Source of the DNA: Aphelenchoides besseyi
Taxonomy: Eukaryota; Nematoda; Chromadorea; Rhabditida; Aphelenchoididae
Direction of reading: 5' to 3'
Assembly (NCBI GenBank): GCA_024699855.1
Contig: JAMPIQ010000003.1
Span: 5,394,001 to 5,458,000 of the forward strand
Length of the DNA: 64,000 nt
Made by a program: the position numbers and the translations under genes. Shown piece by piece: positions 45,177-57,177 of this stretch (the first letter of the stretch is position 1; each line of letters begins with the position of its first letter). The notes beneath the pieces were generated by a model. That model did no database searches and had not been told where the DNA came from. It was given only the letters and a program-made list of their open reading frames with translations.

Positions 45177-46373
45177 TTAATACTGATAGCTCATCCATGC
45201 GTTATTCTCGGGCAATGAGTGATGATAGGAATTACGACGAGAGTGTGGATATTGTTGTTGTTGACGAAGTAATGAGCCTTGATGCATGTTGGCAGGCATT
45301 GGGTTTCGTGGTTGAGTTGCAGAGTTGTAAGTAGACATTGTATTCGTTCCAGCTAACGGATACTTTGGTGGAGCGTAGATGTTTGGGCTTGTCGAGTAAT
45401 CGGGATATGTCTCACTGAACACTATATCGCGCAGTTCACTGTAACGTTCTTCGTTGTTCACTAAAAGCAAAAAAAGCTTTAAAATAATCAATTTGTTTAC
45501 CTTGACAGTAGTTCGCTGAGTTAGTGGCTATGAACTGAACAAGACCAAGGCATATGATCAGTGAGCCCATAAATCCAACCAAATACCAAGTGATAACCGT
45601 GTTCGTTAGCGCACAAAATTGCTGTACGTTTCCACCGCACAGATTTAACGACTAAAATGTCCGGAATAAAAATCGCAATTTCTTTTGTTTACCGCATCGC
45701 TAAAATCTCTGACGAGAGGTCGAAAAACGCTGAAATCCAAACAGCTGGTCTCCGAGTAGACGGTGAATGAACTGCAAAGCTGTGAGAACAGATAGTACAT
45801 TGCACTTAGAATGGCAGTGATCGACAAAACTAATATCCATAGGATGTTGAGTAGATACGCCAAAATGATCGCAACAACGCAGCAAATACGACCACCACGT
45901 CGTGCATTCGGTCGTTTGTAGATTTCCTCACGAGTTGAACCGGTACTTAAAATTCCCACGCACAATAAATACAACGCCATAGCGATCATGACAACTGCAA
46001 CAATGAGAAATAGAAGATGAACCTAAATGATCATTTTACAAAACTTTTTTTGACTTCAAATTACCTTATCCAGCCACGGGATGTTGTTGATTTCCAGAGC
46101 CCGTCTTGCTTGTTCAACCGATGCGTTAAACGAGAATATCATCCTGAATGAGCGATAAAACAAATAAACTTATTAGACTTACATTATTGCGAACATAATC
46201 ACTCCAACGAAGCACATCACAAACGCAATAACCGATGAGTAGGGCACACGGCTCAAGCATCCGTCTTCCATTGGATATTGAGCACTGGCAAATGGATGCA
46301 CACCCAATCTTTCCATCGATTGGGTTTGTTTGTACATACTACGCCTAAAGCGATTGGAATCTCGGCTACGCAT
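45177..46373 (-). CDS. M6/PLP-family proteolipid membrane glycoprotein
   Basis: Five exons: 46183-46373, 46065-46143, 45693-46022, 45501-45651, 45177-45460; 344 residues. The N-terminal cytoplasmic segment ends in CLSRVPYSSVIAFVMCFVGV, the first of four transmembrane helices and the signature of proteolipid/M6 proteins (family form CLxRVPxxSLIA). TM2 (VHLLFLIVAVVMIAMALYLL), TM3 (ICCVVAIILAYLLNILWIL), a Cys-containing extracellular loop (SQLCSSFTVYSETSCLD, NLCGGNVQQFC) and TM4 (WYLVGFMGSLIICLGLVQF) follow. A roughly 110-residue Tyr/Gln/Asn-rich cytoplasmic tail with several potential tyrosine sites ends SYQY. M6 proteins shape neuronal and epithelial membranes. An in-frame non-ATG extension upstream of 46373 might belong to another exon. 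Confidence 0.88.
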
Positions 46374-47160
46374 CGCATTGAAAGTGTCAGTCACGAATTC
46401 ATAGATTTGAGTTCAAGATGAAGAGGACAAGCGGTGAGTGTAATTGAGGAAAAGACAGTGAGTCACGTTGTCACCAAGAGGAGTTGCAGATAAAAACATC
46501 GAAAGAAAATAGGAATTGGTGTGTTACGTGTGAGCGTTTCATAGAAAACCAAAATTCAAACAGCCGCGTTGCCGCAGATAATTTCCAGAAGATTCGGTTG
46601 ATTGCTTTTATAATCAACGTAAAAAGATGCGTGGAAAGCTTGTGAGTGCGCGGTTCGTTATAAATGACCGCCTAGACTCTCACAGACGTCCACTCAAAAC
46701 TGACCCTCCGCACGCACCTTTTTCGCGTTTTTGCTTCCCCAGTGCTGCGTGGCCTTTCGATGAAGATATGCGGTGGACGTCCACGCGTCCTTGAAGCGAA
46801 CGGCAATTTTGTTTGCGGCGCGCAATATGCAAATAATTTCTTTCGTGTGACCTCAAAAGCAGAGAAACAACACGTTCCACCAAGAATGAAGGAAAAACAA
46901 AAAATATCTTCCTATCCTTAAGGTAATCTTTTTATCGTCAACCGTTGCTTGGTCTTCCCACAGCACCAAACTGTTTGACCGTTGAAGGTGTTCAAAGAGC
47001 GCGAGATCCAGTTCGTGTCCACTTAATCAAGTGCATTTCAAGTACGCTGAACATGCTCGCCGCTGAAACTCTTTGATGTTCAAGATTCGCTCGTGTTCGT
47101 TAACGCGCGTGTTTTCATTGTTCTTTATTGCGCGATTAAGTCGAATTGTTACATTTAAAT
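46374..47160. other. Intergenic, divergent promoter region
   Basis: Separates the M6 gene from the plus-strand zinc-finger gene. Only short, overlapping ORFs; no RNA gene or repeat seen. Confidence 0.45.
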
Positions 47161-48415
47161 ATGAACATCATTCAGGAATTACAAACGAATACAAGAGGCA
47201 GCATGGAATTTACGGTAAATCCCGATCAATTCACGGTAAATTTACATCAAAACTTAAAACAAAACGAATTGCTTCAGATGCTCGATTTGGGTTCATTGAG
47301 ATACGTGGATCACTTTCAAAACAACTCGCGATATCTAATGCCGTGGTCAGAACGTTCGGCTAAAATTCATCGGAATTGGCAGCTCATCGATCGAACACCT
47401 TCCATTTATCTGCATCCACGATTCCGGGAATTCAAAAAGAGCAAAAAACCGAAAGCACAAAGTCGATTGAAGTTGTCGAGAGCACAGAAATTGGCACGAA
47501 GAGCTCGAAAATACCGCGTTCTGCCTCGAAACATTCGTCCATTCATGTAAGTCAACGGGAGCTATCAGCCAAATAAGTGAATGTTTTAGGTGTTCTCGTT
47601 GTGGACTCAACTCGTTCTACCTACGTACCGTAAAACACCACGAGTGTCGTCGTCGCAAGTACAAACCGCACACTCGAGAAGAACGTGAGTTAAAAGACAC
47701 AGTGAAGATTGCAAAAAACATATTTTAGTGGAACGAGTCGCTGCTTTCGGAGTGAGAAGTGGGATTCGAAGTGCGGTAAGCTGTCGAAGTAAAACCCAAA
47801 GACCTTTGCATTTACAGATTCGCGCATTCGAAATCAGCGATACGGCCGATGCTCAGATACCAACCATCAATTGCATTTCGCATTTCGACCTCGAAGAAAC
47901 AATTCCACCAATCAAAAATCCAAAACCACCTTCCGGTTTCACAATCAAATCGAAGCTTAAACAACCGTCTGTTCGATCGTTCGTATCTCCTTCCGCATTT
48001 CATTGGACTTCGAGTTGCGATTCATCGACTACTGCATTTTGTTGTTCTTGCGGATTATGTTTCAGTGGGTCAGCGGATTTCGATCGTCATTTGAATCAAA
48101 GTCCAACATGTGTACAACAAGATAATGAAATCAAATTCCTGGTTTGTTATCTGCGGAATGCGCAAATCTCAACTTTCAAGCTTCAGGTCAAGAACTTCAA
48201 AAAATTTCCGCCCGAAGGTGTTAAGTTGAACGTTACGATCGCTGAACAACCGATGCAGTGCTTTGGTTGTGGTAGAGGTTTGTAGGATTCTACACGATCG
48301 TGATGGTAATTCAACTCGTTTAGTGGACTTCCGCAATTCAACCGATTTCCATCAACATATCTTTTTATGTGCTGCAAAAGACGAACCACCGGTGCTCTCA
48401 CTCTACGAGCAATAA
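47161..48415 (+). CDS. Zinc-finger protein with atypical C2H2/C2HC fingers
   Basis: Four exons: 47161-47546, 47590-47684, 47729-48277, 48324-48415; 373 residues. The N-terminal 125 residues are basic, with a helical Lys/Arg cluster (RLKLSRAQKLARRARKYR). Three finger-like units follow: CSRCGLNSFYLRTVKHHEC (about residue 130), CSCGLCFSGSADFDRHLNQSPTC (about 270) and CFGCGRVDFRNSTDFHQHIFLC (about 335). Each ends His-x-Cys or similar, so they are C2HC-type rather than classical. No other domain seen. Start: ATG at 47161 in a good frame; a second ATG lies at about 47203. Probably nuclear nucleic-acid binding; specific role unknown. Confidence 0.7.
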
Positions 48416-48488
48416 TATCGATTTCATTTTGTTTTTTGTATTTTATTGTTTGTTGCATATTATTAAAAAACTGAACAATTGATGTCGA

Positions 48489-50596
48489 TTAGAGTTTTGC
48501 GCTTTTGTCCCTCAGAAGTCGTCTTAGAATTTTTCCACTGGGTGACTTTGGAATTTCACTGACGAATTCAACTTCTGCCAATTGTTTGTACGAAGCAACG
48601 CGATCTAAAGAGCAGTCAAATTGGTTTCAAATTAACAGTCAGAAAAACAAACCCGCAACGAACTTCTGAAGCTCACTTGCCGTTACATTCTTGTCTTTTC
48701 GCACAATATAAGCCTTTGGTTTTTCGCCGGTTTTCGAATCAACGATGCCAACTACGGCACAATCCGCAACTTTCGGATGACTCAAAAGTAAATCTTCTAA
48801 TTCAGCTGGTGCAACCTAAAATTACCTTTACCTATGGTTTTTATTTGCCGCTAGTACCTGAAGTCCTTTGACCTTAATCAGCTCTTTAAGCCGATCGACA
48901 ATGAAAAGATAGTTGTTTTCATCCAGTAGGCCAAGATCTCCAGTATGCAAGTAACCGTCTTCTTGAATGGTTTCAGCTGTAGCTTCGGGTTTGTTTAAAT
49001 AACCCTAAAGTAAAGATTTAGTTTCGAATTATGAATTTGAATGAGCACTTGAAAAACCGTGGGACCACGAATACAAATCTCACCAGCCACTCCAACTGGT
49101 TGCTCTCGCTTTGTGATCACATCAACAATCTAAATTACTTGTAATAACAGTATTCTTTTGTTCACTACCTTCATTTCCAAATTTGGTCCCAATTTGCCAA
49201 CGTTATTTATCGGTCCATCAAATTGGTTGAGATGACTTGCCAAACTGACTTCCGTAAGACCGTATGCCTGATTAATCGACTTAATATTCGGATGTCGTTT
49301 CTTTGCCGCTTCACAAATGTTTTTCCCACCTTAATATTCGACTTAATCTTGAAATCAAACGATCTTACAAGGAGCAGCAGCTGACAAAAGAACCTCCAAA
49401 CTGCTCAGATCGTACTTATCAACCAGCGGGCTTTTTGCCAAAAACACAATGATTGGCGGCACAAGGAATTGATAACGAATCTTAAAACCAATATTATCGT
49501 TGTCATTCGCTTAAAATCACTTTGTATTGTTGAATGCAACGACAAAACAGATCGGGATCGAATCGTTGTAGCAAGACACAAGTTGTACCCTGAAATTAAA
49601 AGTTTGATATGTAGAATGAAAGCAGTTTACATCATTGAGTGCGTTAGTTGCTACTCCGGTTCCATAAGCATGATAAAGCTATAAATTTTAATTGTAATTT
49701 TGATTGTTTGATGGCTACTACCGGCAGGAAAATGCAAAGATGTTCGTTTGAAGCATCGAAACGCGGTTCCATACGATCAAAGAATTCGCGTTTGAAGTGA
49801 ACAGATGAAGTTCGCATCATAGTTGAGTAGTTTAAATGAGACAACATGACGCCTAACATCTTGTTATTCGATGTTTTCAGATTTATGAACAAACCTTTTG
49901 GAGATCCTGTGGTTCCACTAGAATAGGGAAGCAACAATAAATCTTTTGTAATGTCGAATTGAATTTTCGGTCGATGAAAATCTGGTTCAGTTGCAAGCAC
50001 TTGTTCGAATGACACAACACCGAATGGTAACTCGGAAGTCGTAAGTGTTTTTTTGTTTTCACGAATCACAACAATCGTCTGCACCAATGGAGCACGTTTT
50101 ACTGCCTTCAGTACGCGTTCAAGCGATGTGTCCAAAGTAAAGATCACAGTCGATTTTGAGTCAACAAATTGACGTTCCAATTCATCTGAATTAACAAAAT
50201 TACAAACTTTTAATCAATGATTTAAATTACAATCCGTGAAGAGATACGAGGACCCACTGAAAACGCCACCTTCAGTAGCCACGGCCATAAAAGCAACAAT
50301 AAATTCCCAACAGTTGCATAAAACAGAACAAGCAACATCTCCTTTTTTAAATCCACGAGAGCGAAGAAACGTTGCCACCGAATGAACGTTAAAGAAAAGA
50401 TTCCGAAATGTTATCGAATCGTCTGGGTTGTTAGCATTGATCTGAAAATAGTTCTAAGCATCATGAGAAAAGCAAGCACTTGCAATTGCCAAACGTTCAG
50501 GAGCTCTAATCGAATGCTTCCAAATAGTCGGTAAGAATTCTTCGTGATATGCTCGATGAGCTAACGGAATGGACGCATAATCGGACTTGATAGGCA
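48489..50596 (-). CDS. Acyl-CoA synthetase / 4-coumarate-CoA-ligase-like enzyme with peroxisomal signal
   Basis: Twelve exons: 50483-50596, 50231-50441, 49895-50185, 49722-49852, 49631-49678, 49521-49589, 49369-49480, 49169-49329, 49049-49129, 48858-49004, 48653-48815, 48489-48604; 547 residues. ANL-superfamily motifs: [18 protein letters not shown] (AMP/P loop, residue about 180), [55 protein letters not shown] and the C-terminal catalytic lysine in [11 protein letters not shown]. It ends AKL, a peroxisomal PTS1 signal. The reaction activates a carboxylic acid through an acyl-AMP to the CoA thioester; the exact substrate cannot be read. The first intron fits the frame only with a GC donor (ATT|GCAAGT). 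Confidence 0.92.
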
Positions 50597-51215
50597 TTTG
50601 GAATTCAATGTTCAGCGATGTAATAAGAACCTTGTAGTTACTTGTCAGTTGAACGATACACGTCTTTCCTACACAACACGTAGTGCAATTGCTGAGCTTT
50701 TATTTCCTTCTCATCGAACTGATAAGATCGAATTGCGGTTTTTGTTTTTGACGGTTATTCAGTAATGAAGTGGTTTTATGGCAAATAAAATCAATTTCGA
50801 ATATCGCAACATTTAAGCGTAATTCTGCTTCGAGATTACTGTAGACGAGTGGTCGTTAAACTCACGTACTTTCATTGCGCTACGTGCAGAAATTGACTTT
50901 TAGATCGTTTGGTGAACACTGTGGTTGCCATAATGCACGTATGTTATCAAACGATTAGCCCCGGTTTTGCTCGGTTCACGTGCAAATGCCGTGTCCAGCA
51001 AACGGATCGTCAACTCGTTTGTTTTTGTGATCGATTATGTCGAAAGCGGGGCGATCAACTGCGCGGTCCGAATGCGTTCATTATCACCCGGTTTGTCTGT
51101 TGACCTTCGCACTGCAAACTCGGTTGTGTCGAACTTTTGATCCAAGCACGTTGTTTTCTTTGCACGAACTTTCGATTAGCTTTATTTGGTTATTATTTTA
51201 GATCGAATAACAACG
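50597..51215. other. Divergent intergenic region between ligase and PHGDH genes
   Basis: About 620 bases upstream of both genes. A TTATTTTAG acceptor at about 51201 just before the PHGDH ATG suggests a 5' non-coding exon or trans-splicing. No other feature supported. Confidence 0.45.
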
Positions 51216-52341
51216 ATGGTTCAAATCGATTCGGTTCTCATTGCTGACGAAATTGAACTTCAGTGCATCGATGTGTTGGAAGCAGCAAAGATTCGTGTGG
51301 TAAAACGTGCCAAACTTTCGGCCGCTGAATTGATCGAAGAGCTGAAACAACACGATGCGGTGATTGTACGATCTGCAACTAAGGTAACTTTGATTGAAAA
51401 TAAAGGCTAATTATCACCATTAGATTACTCGTGCTGTGATTGAAGGCGCTGCCGGTCGTTTGAAGTTGATTGGACGTGCCGGCACGGGAGTTGACAATAT
51501 CGACGTTAAAGCAGCAACAGAACATGGAATAATTGTTATGAACACTCCAAGTAAGTGATTTTAAAAGCTAAATAAAAATGTGTTTGTTTCAAGGCGGTAA
51601 CTCACGTTCAGCCGCCGAACTTACGAGCTCGTTGATTCTTGCTCTTTGTCGACATGTACCTCAAGCGGCTGCCTCAATGAAAGAAGGTCGTTGGGATCGA
51701 AAACTGTTCATGGGAAGCGAAGCAAACGGCAAAACACTTGCAATCATTGGTCTCGGGCGAATCGGTCAAATCGTCTCTCAACATATGCGTGCATTTGGAA
51801 TGAATATCGTTGGTTACGATCCGATGGTTTCTGCTTCGGTATGTCACTTGAATTGTAATGTCAAGAAATACGAGGTTAATTGTAGAGCGCTGAAGAGTTT
51901 GGAGTTCGATGGTTGCCGTTGGAGGAAATCTGGCCTATCGCTGACTTCATCACCGTTCACGTGCCGCTGATACCGCAAACGAAAAATTTGATCGGAAGTC
52001 AGACGCTTCCATTGATGAAACGCGGGGTTCGAATTATCAATGTGGCTCGTGGTGGAATCATCGACGAAGATGCCTTACTCGAAGCGCTGAAAAGTGGACA
52101 ATGTGCTGGAGCAGCAGTTGATGTTTTTGTTGAAGAACCGCCCAGTCGGCGTGATTTGGTGAATCATCCGTCGGTTATTGCAACACCGCATTTAGGTGCA
52201 TCCACTGTTGAGGCACAAGAACGTGTGGCCGTTGAAATCGCCGAAAACATCGTAGCATTGAATCGTGGAGAGGGATTAGTCGGCGCATTAAACGCCGCTG
52301 AAGTCTCTTCAGTTCGTGGGAAAACTGAAGCAACACATTAG
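51216..52341 (+). CDS. phgdh: D-3-phosphoglycerate dehydrogenase, short form
   Basis: Four exons: 51216-51383, 51424-51550, 51594-51838, 51886-52341; 331 residues. First step of serine biosynthesis, oxidising 3-phosphoglycerate with NAD. Motifs: [19 protein letters not shown] (substrate loop), [17 protein letters not shown] (Rossmann GxGxxG), [14 protein letters not shown] with the catalytic Arg, and [13 protein letters not shown] with the catalytic His. It ends soon after the nucleotide-binding and substrate domains, so the regulatory ASB and ACT domains of bacterial and vertebrate long forms are absent, as in other nematode and insect short PHGDHs. No feedback domain means allosteric serine control is unlikely (inference). 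Confidence 0.95.
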
Positions 52342-52548
52342 ACTGTCACAAACTAGTGGCTTATATTTAAATTGACTGACTATTATATCAAATTTATTGT
52401 TGGAAAATGACATAATTCAAATGCATAAATTTCTGAGATCAGTTGCTGTGCATTTTTGTGCGATTGTGCAGTTGAAAGAAACCGTAGGAACGGAAAATAG
52501 TGACCATTTGTTCAAGCAAATAGTTGACAGTGATTGAGATTCGACAAA

Positions 52549-54747
52549 CTAAACGTCGGTAATTCCTGCGCCAGGATAATTAATCAGTTCTTCAAGATTC
52601 TCAAAATCTAAACGTGGCGGTGAAGGCGGATGATTTAGAAGTTCATTGTTGAATGCTGGCAAATTATGAAGTTTACAGTTCGGTTTTCGGGGAATCGGAG
52701 GCGGAGATCTAACGTGGTTATTGCTTGTCGATGCTTCTAAACTCTCTTCCGATGCTTTTTCAAAGACAATTAGTGGTTTAACTGGAGGTGTCGGAAGAGT
52801 GTTAGAAGCAGCTGAAGAAGTGGTCGGACCATTCAATAGCCGATCTTCTAATCCTCGAGGTGATGGAACAACGGATTCGATCAATTCCACAACTTCTGTT
52901 TGTAAGGTTTTCGAACTTTCCGGTTGGTCAACAACCGCAGAAGATATCGACGAATTTCGAACACTCAAATCATCCATAACTACCGCCCGACATTGACATT
53001 TTGGACATTGAGGATCAGCAGTCGAGTTGGACAGAAATTGACCGAGGCAGCTAAATCATAAGTTTTTAGAATTGCACAAGAGATCAGTGGATTAAAATGA
53101 CTTTAATCACCTTACCGATCATGATAAATGTGTGAACAACGTAATGCAGTCAAACACTCATCGTTGATACCGAAACGTAAACCACAAAAGTTGCAGTAGA
53201 GTTCCATTTCTTGTACGAGTACTGTTGCAATTTTACGAGCCATATTCTCTTCTTCCTCATCATTTAATTGACTGTAGAGATCTGAACAACAAGAATTCAA
53301 TTTTTGTATTCTTCTTTGAAGTTACCTTGAAGCCTCAAATAACATTTGAGCATGTAGAACTTGTTTCCGAGTAATTTCGATAGCTCGAGACATTTTGTAT
53401 TCAACTAGATTACAGTTATTATGCTTTCTTTTCAATCAACAAACCTGAATCGCCTGACATTCGCATTGTCCGGTGTAGTGTGATCGTGATTCCGATGCAG
53501 ATTTTGCCATACTACTCAACACAATAACTTCACCCAAACGATCGTTTATTTGTCTCACAATTCGAAATGCTTGCTCATATCGTGCCCAACTTTTCTACAA
53601 AAAAGTGCAAAGATTATGAGGTTATTGTAGGCTAAAACGTACGGTAATCGTTTCTTTGGCTTCACTTTCACCTAATTCTCGGTTAATGTCAGCCAAACTG
53701 CAAAGACTTCGAGCATAAACCTTAAGTTATTTCATCATTTCATCATTCATTTCTGTTTCTTACCCAACGACCAGCTGTTTGTTCGGATAGTCGAATTGCC
53801 TCTTCACATGCTTCTTTAGCGTCAATTAATGAGCCTTTAATTCGCAAAACGACCGAAAGATGATAAAGAATGACACTTTTATACTAAACATAACCATTTA
53901 ACTATTTTTTTTGAAATATCTACCCACCTTCGCGTGCACGTTGTCCACCGTAATTAATGTTAAAAGTGAAAGAGCGTTACGAAGAAAAATCAAGGCTTTT
54001 GACAAGTCACGTAGAAGGGTGAAAAGTGCACCAAGACCAACACAAACTTGAAGTTCAAGTAACTTATCTCCGGTTTGACTTGCAATTCCTAAAGTTGTGT
54101 TACACAAAACTGCTACAACCTTCACTTCTTACCCATGGCTTTTTCGAAAGCTTCAAGACTCGCTTGAAATTGAGAAAATCCCATTTGAGCAAATGCAATC
54201 GCCAATTGAGCGTAACCGGGAGTTCTTTCATCTAATGCTGGCTTCTCCAAACTCGCGCGACCGTAGCCTATAGCCTTCCCGAAATCAGCCAAACGTTCAT
54301 ACGCTTTGCTGTAACATAGACTTCAACATAATATCGTTGTTTTTCGTTACCTTAGATTAAGAAATGCTTCTGATTTCATGTAATCATCGCGTCTGATGTT
54401 TGCTAATTCCATTTGTTGAAGAGAATAATAGAGCATTGATTCGTAATCGCCAACATCACAAAACGCTTGAGCCAAATAGCCGAGAGCTACAAATTTGTCG
54501 TCGGCAGATCTGCAAACAACCTCAAGCTAAAAGGTATGTTCTAATTAACAAACCTAAGTTTATGCAAAGCATTACGCCACCTTGAAACTGCCTGTTGATA
54601 ATGACGTTGATGATAGAGTCTAACACCTGATTCCTTTAAATCAAAATTTGAATTGCAGTCACTATTTTTCGAAATACCATTTGATGCTTGGCATATCGTT
54701 GACCCATCGAAGACTGTTTTCCCATTGATGAGATCACGGTCGAACAT
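52549..54747 (-). CDS. rpy-1: Rapsyn-like acetylcholine-receptor clustering protein
   Basis: Eleven exons: 54554-54747, 54351-54509, 54133-54308, 53928-54088, 53764-53883, 53643-53720, 53445-53594, 53326-53404, 53116-53281, 52549-53050, with all phases consistent (ten listed; the first may extend upstream), about 594 residues. A run of TPR-like helices ([38 protein letters not shown]) occupies residues about 30-360. A coiled segment follows, then a RING-H2 motif ([30 protein letters not shown]) near residues 400-445. That order is specific to rapsyn, which clusters nicotinic receptors at the neuromuscular junction. A roughly 140-residue tail with a Pro-rich SPPPIPRKP site is extra compared with vertebrate rapsyn (412 aa). 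The start is uncertain: an in-frame ATG at 54834 would add 29 residues. No myristoylation Gly follows either ATG. Confidence 0.88.
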
Positions 54748-56305
54748 TGAGAACCGCCGCTGTCCGATCAAATTTGTCGGACGATTCGGCCAACGAATTG
54801 AAAAAACTGATTGCTGATCGAAACAAACAAACACATCAATGGAACTATGTTTAGAGGTTACGGTTGTTTATCGACATTTTGAAGAAGCGAAAAAATGTCA
54901 ATACGCGGTTCCTGGAAAGTTTGTCTCTTACATGAAGACGAGAGAAAACGCGATTGAAATTAGATAACACGAAGACAATGTTCGAAAAGATAGTGCAAAT
55001 GTGTTTTGAACTCGTTGGCCATGCACTAAAAGTCGAGATTTCTATAATGACCATTTATTTGTGAACGAAAAGCAACACATCGGTTCGTGGAACAGAGAGA
55101 CCAGAGAAGAGAGGAAGAAAGATAAGGGACGAAAGAAGAAGTTTAACTCGTCAGTCTGTCCGCCTATAAAAATGTTAATGTCCATTCGAGTCAGCTGTCA
55201 TGTTACAAGGATTTTGTGACACTTTTGACGTGTCCAAGCGTGCACGAAACCCGTTAATTTGTTTTCTTTTGTGTCCCACCAGCTCATTAACAACTCGAGT
55301 CATACAGATTGTCGTCTTCGACTTGTCATCCATACCAGTATTGTAAACGAATTAGAACCTCAAAATCGTGGCCAATAAAAAAGAAACTCCGATGTAACAA
55401 AAAAACAATACGCACGACCCAACCAACGAAAAAGTAAAACAGACGGACCGTTAGTTTGCCAACAATGGCGTTGCAGCATTCTGTCCTTAGTCAGAAGACA
55501 AGCAAATTTGAGAAGAAATGCGTGGCCCTGGAATGATGGACTTGAAGAGCGGAAAAAACGAAAAATTGGACCACGCGAAGCGGAAATTCTTCGACTTTAC
55601 TTATCGTTCCGCAACAAAAACGACGCGGTAACGATCCCCGCTTCTGGCGCACGAGTGTCGGCCATCGATAGTCTTCAGTCATCTCATTTTCGGTCTTTGG
55701 CTTAACGAAAAGTTTGAAAACGGGCATTTCGAAAGTCAAAACAAAAACTCTCGAATTGAAGTTTCTATTACATGCAATCAAATCTTCAGACATGTCTGGT
55801 TGACTCTATTAACCGAACCTCTGAATTCAAATCCTAAACATTGAGGGTTGTGTCTGACTGGGAATTCGAATGCAAGAAGTTCAATTTGTTAAATTATCAG
55901 CGACGTGTTCGACGAAGAATCAAATTTCCGAGGAGAACAAACGGCAAAGAAATAAAACCCGGAATGTCGTAGGAAATAAGATATTTTCTGGCGTTTCAGT
56001 TGAATTGGCCCTGAATGTGTGAACCAGCGTTTGGGCAAGACACCTGACGATCGAACCACAAAAATTTTTCGTTAGCCAACTGGTCGCTTTGATATTCGAA
56101 GATCTCAAAAGATCAACGACAAGTCGTAATTATCTTTTGTTACTTCCCATTGTAATCAATTCGCTTTAATTTCTGATCATTTGTTACAAGACAAGAAGAT
56201 TAATGAAAGCTCGTAATTATTTAGACCATTTTTCTAATGTCTACACGCGTTTGTAAACTGCGATGGCAAGATGATTCTCGTGAGGGATGTCATTTCAATC
56301 GAAGT
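54748..56305. other. Intergenic; nothing supported
   Basis: About 1.5 kb with short ORFs on both strands and no consistent exon chain, RNA gene or repeat. Includes the rapsyn upstream region. Confidence 0.4.
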
Positions 56306-57177
56306 TTAACTTTTTGTTGGCCAATGTTGGAGACCAGATCTAAAGTGCATTCGAGCTGAATAACTGACGAGACAAATAATTCGAACCTGCGCTTCTGGAT
56401 CAAATTGATACGAATCTGGTACTTCAAGATCAGCCGCCATATCGTTATATTCTCCGCCCGAATCATCGAATTCATCGCCGATTAATATGCTTTGTCGTGA
56501 GCCAATCAGTGGAGTGTGATCGTGCTCACTTTCGTAGGAATGTTGTTCTCCCGGGTCGAGTGAAACCGCAACGATGATTACACCTGAAAAAGAAGAAGGT
56601 TGTGAACGATAAAGTGGATCAAAATCGAATGGGTTTTAGGGTGAAGCGACAGGGCGTAGCAGATCGCAAGTTAGTTAGTTCGAAATTTAGCTGAATTGTT
56701 AACAATAAAATATGTTATGCAAAAGCGCAGAAAAACTTTCAACAAATACCGGTGATCAATAGAGCGACGCTGAAACATTGAGGTAAACAGTGAGCTCGTC
56801 TATACAACTACGACGAAACCTTCTTCTCGAAATCAACAATCAAAAAACGTTTCCGAAACTTTGTATTTTGATTGAGAAGTTGTTTCGAAAAGAATGCACT
56901 TGATCGAGACTTCTGTTCACCTCAATAAGGAAATTACTAAAACCACTGCGACGTTGAACGTAAGTTCGGCACTAGGACGAATTCTGCCCGGATTGGCATT
57001 TCCTTCTGGCAGTCCGGCGGCTGCGACGTTGTCATCGGTGGCAAGAAGTAACTTGATTGCTTCATCTGTTTCCTGCTGTTCGATGGTAAGCTTGGAGTTA
57101 CGGGAAGATCGCAAGACGAAGATTAGAAACAAGATGGTGAGTCCACCGATGAACGAGACTCGGAGTAACCAACGCAT
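56306..57177 (-). CDS. Two-pass membrane protein, unknown, with a 20-nt microexon
   Basis: Exons 56921-57177, 56750-56769 and 56306-56583 join in phase (2 then 1) to 184 residues. TM1 is near the start (LLRVSFIGGLTILFLIFVL, residues about 3-22). A polar loop of about 45 residues follows, then TM2, which is assembled across the microexon: VAVVLVISLL, SVALLIT (from the 20-nt exon) and GVIIVAVSL. The C-terminal region is acidic (GDEFDDSGGEYNDMAADLE). Without the microexon the frame is lost. The first exon continues open upstream to an acceptor at 57231, so an additional 5' exon may exist. I do not recognise the family. Confidence 0.6.
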
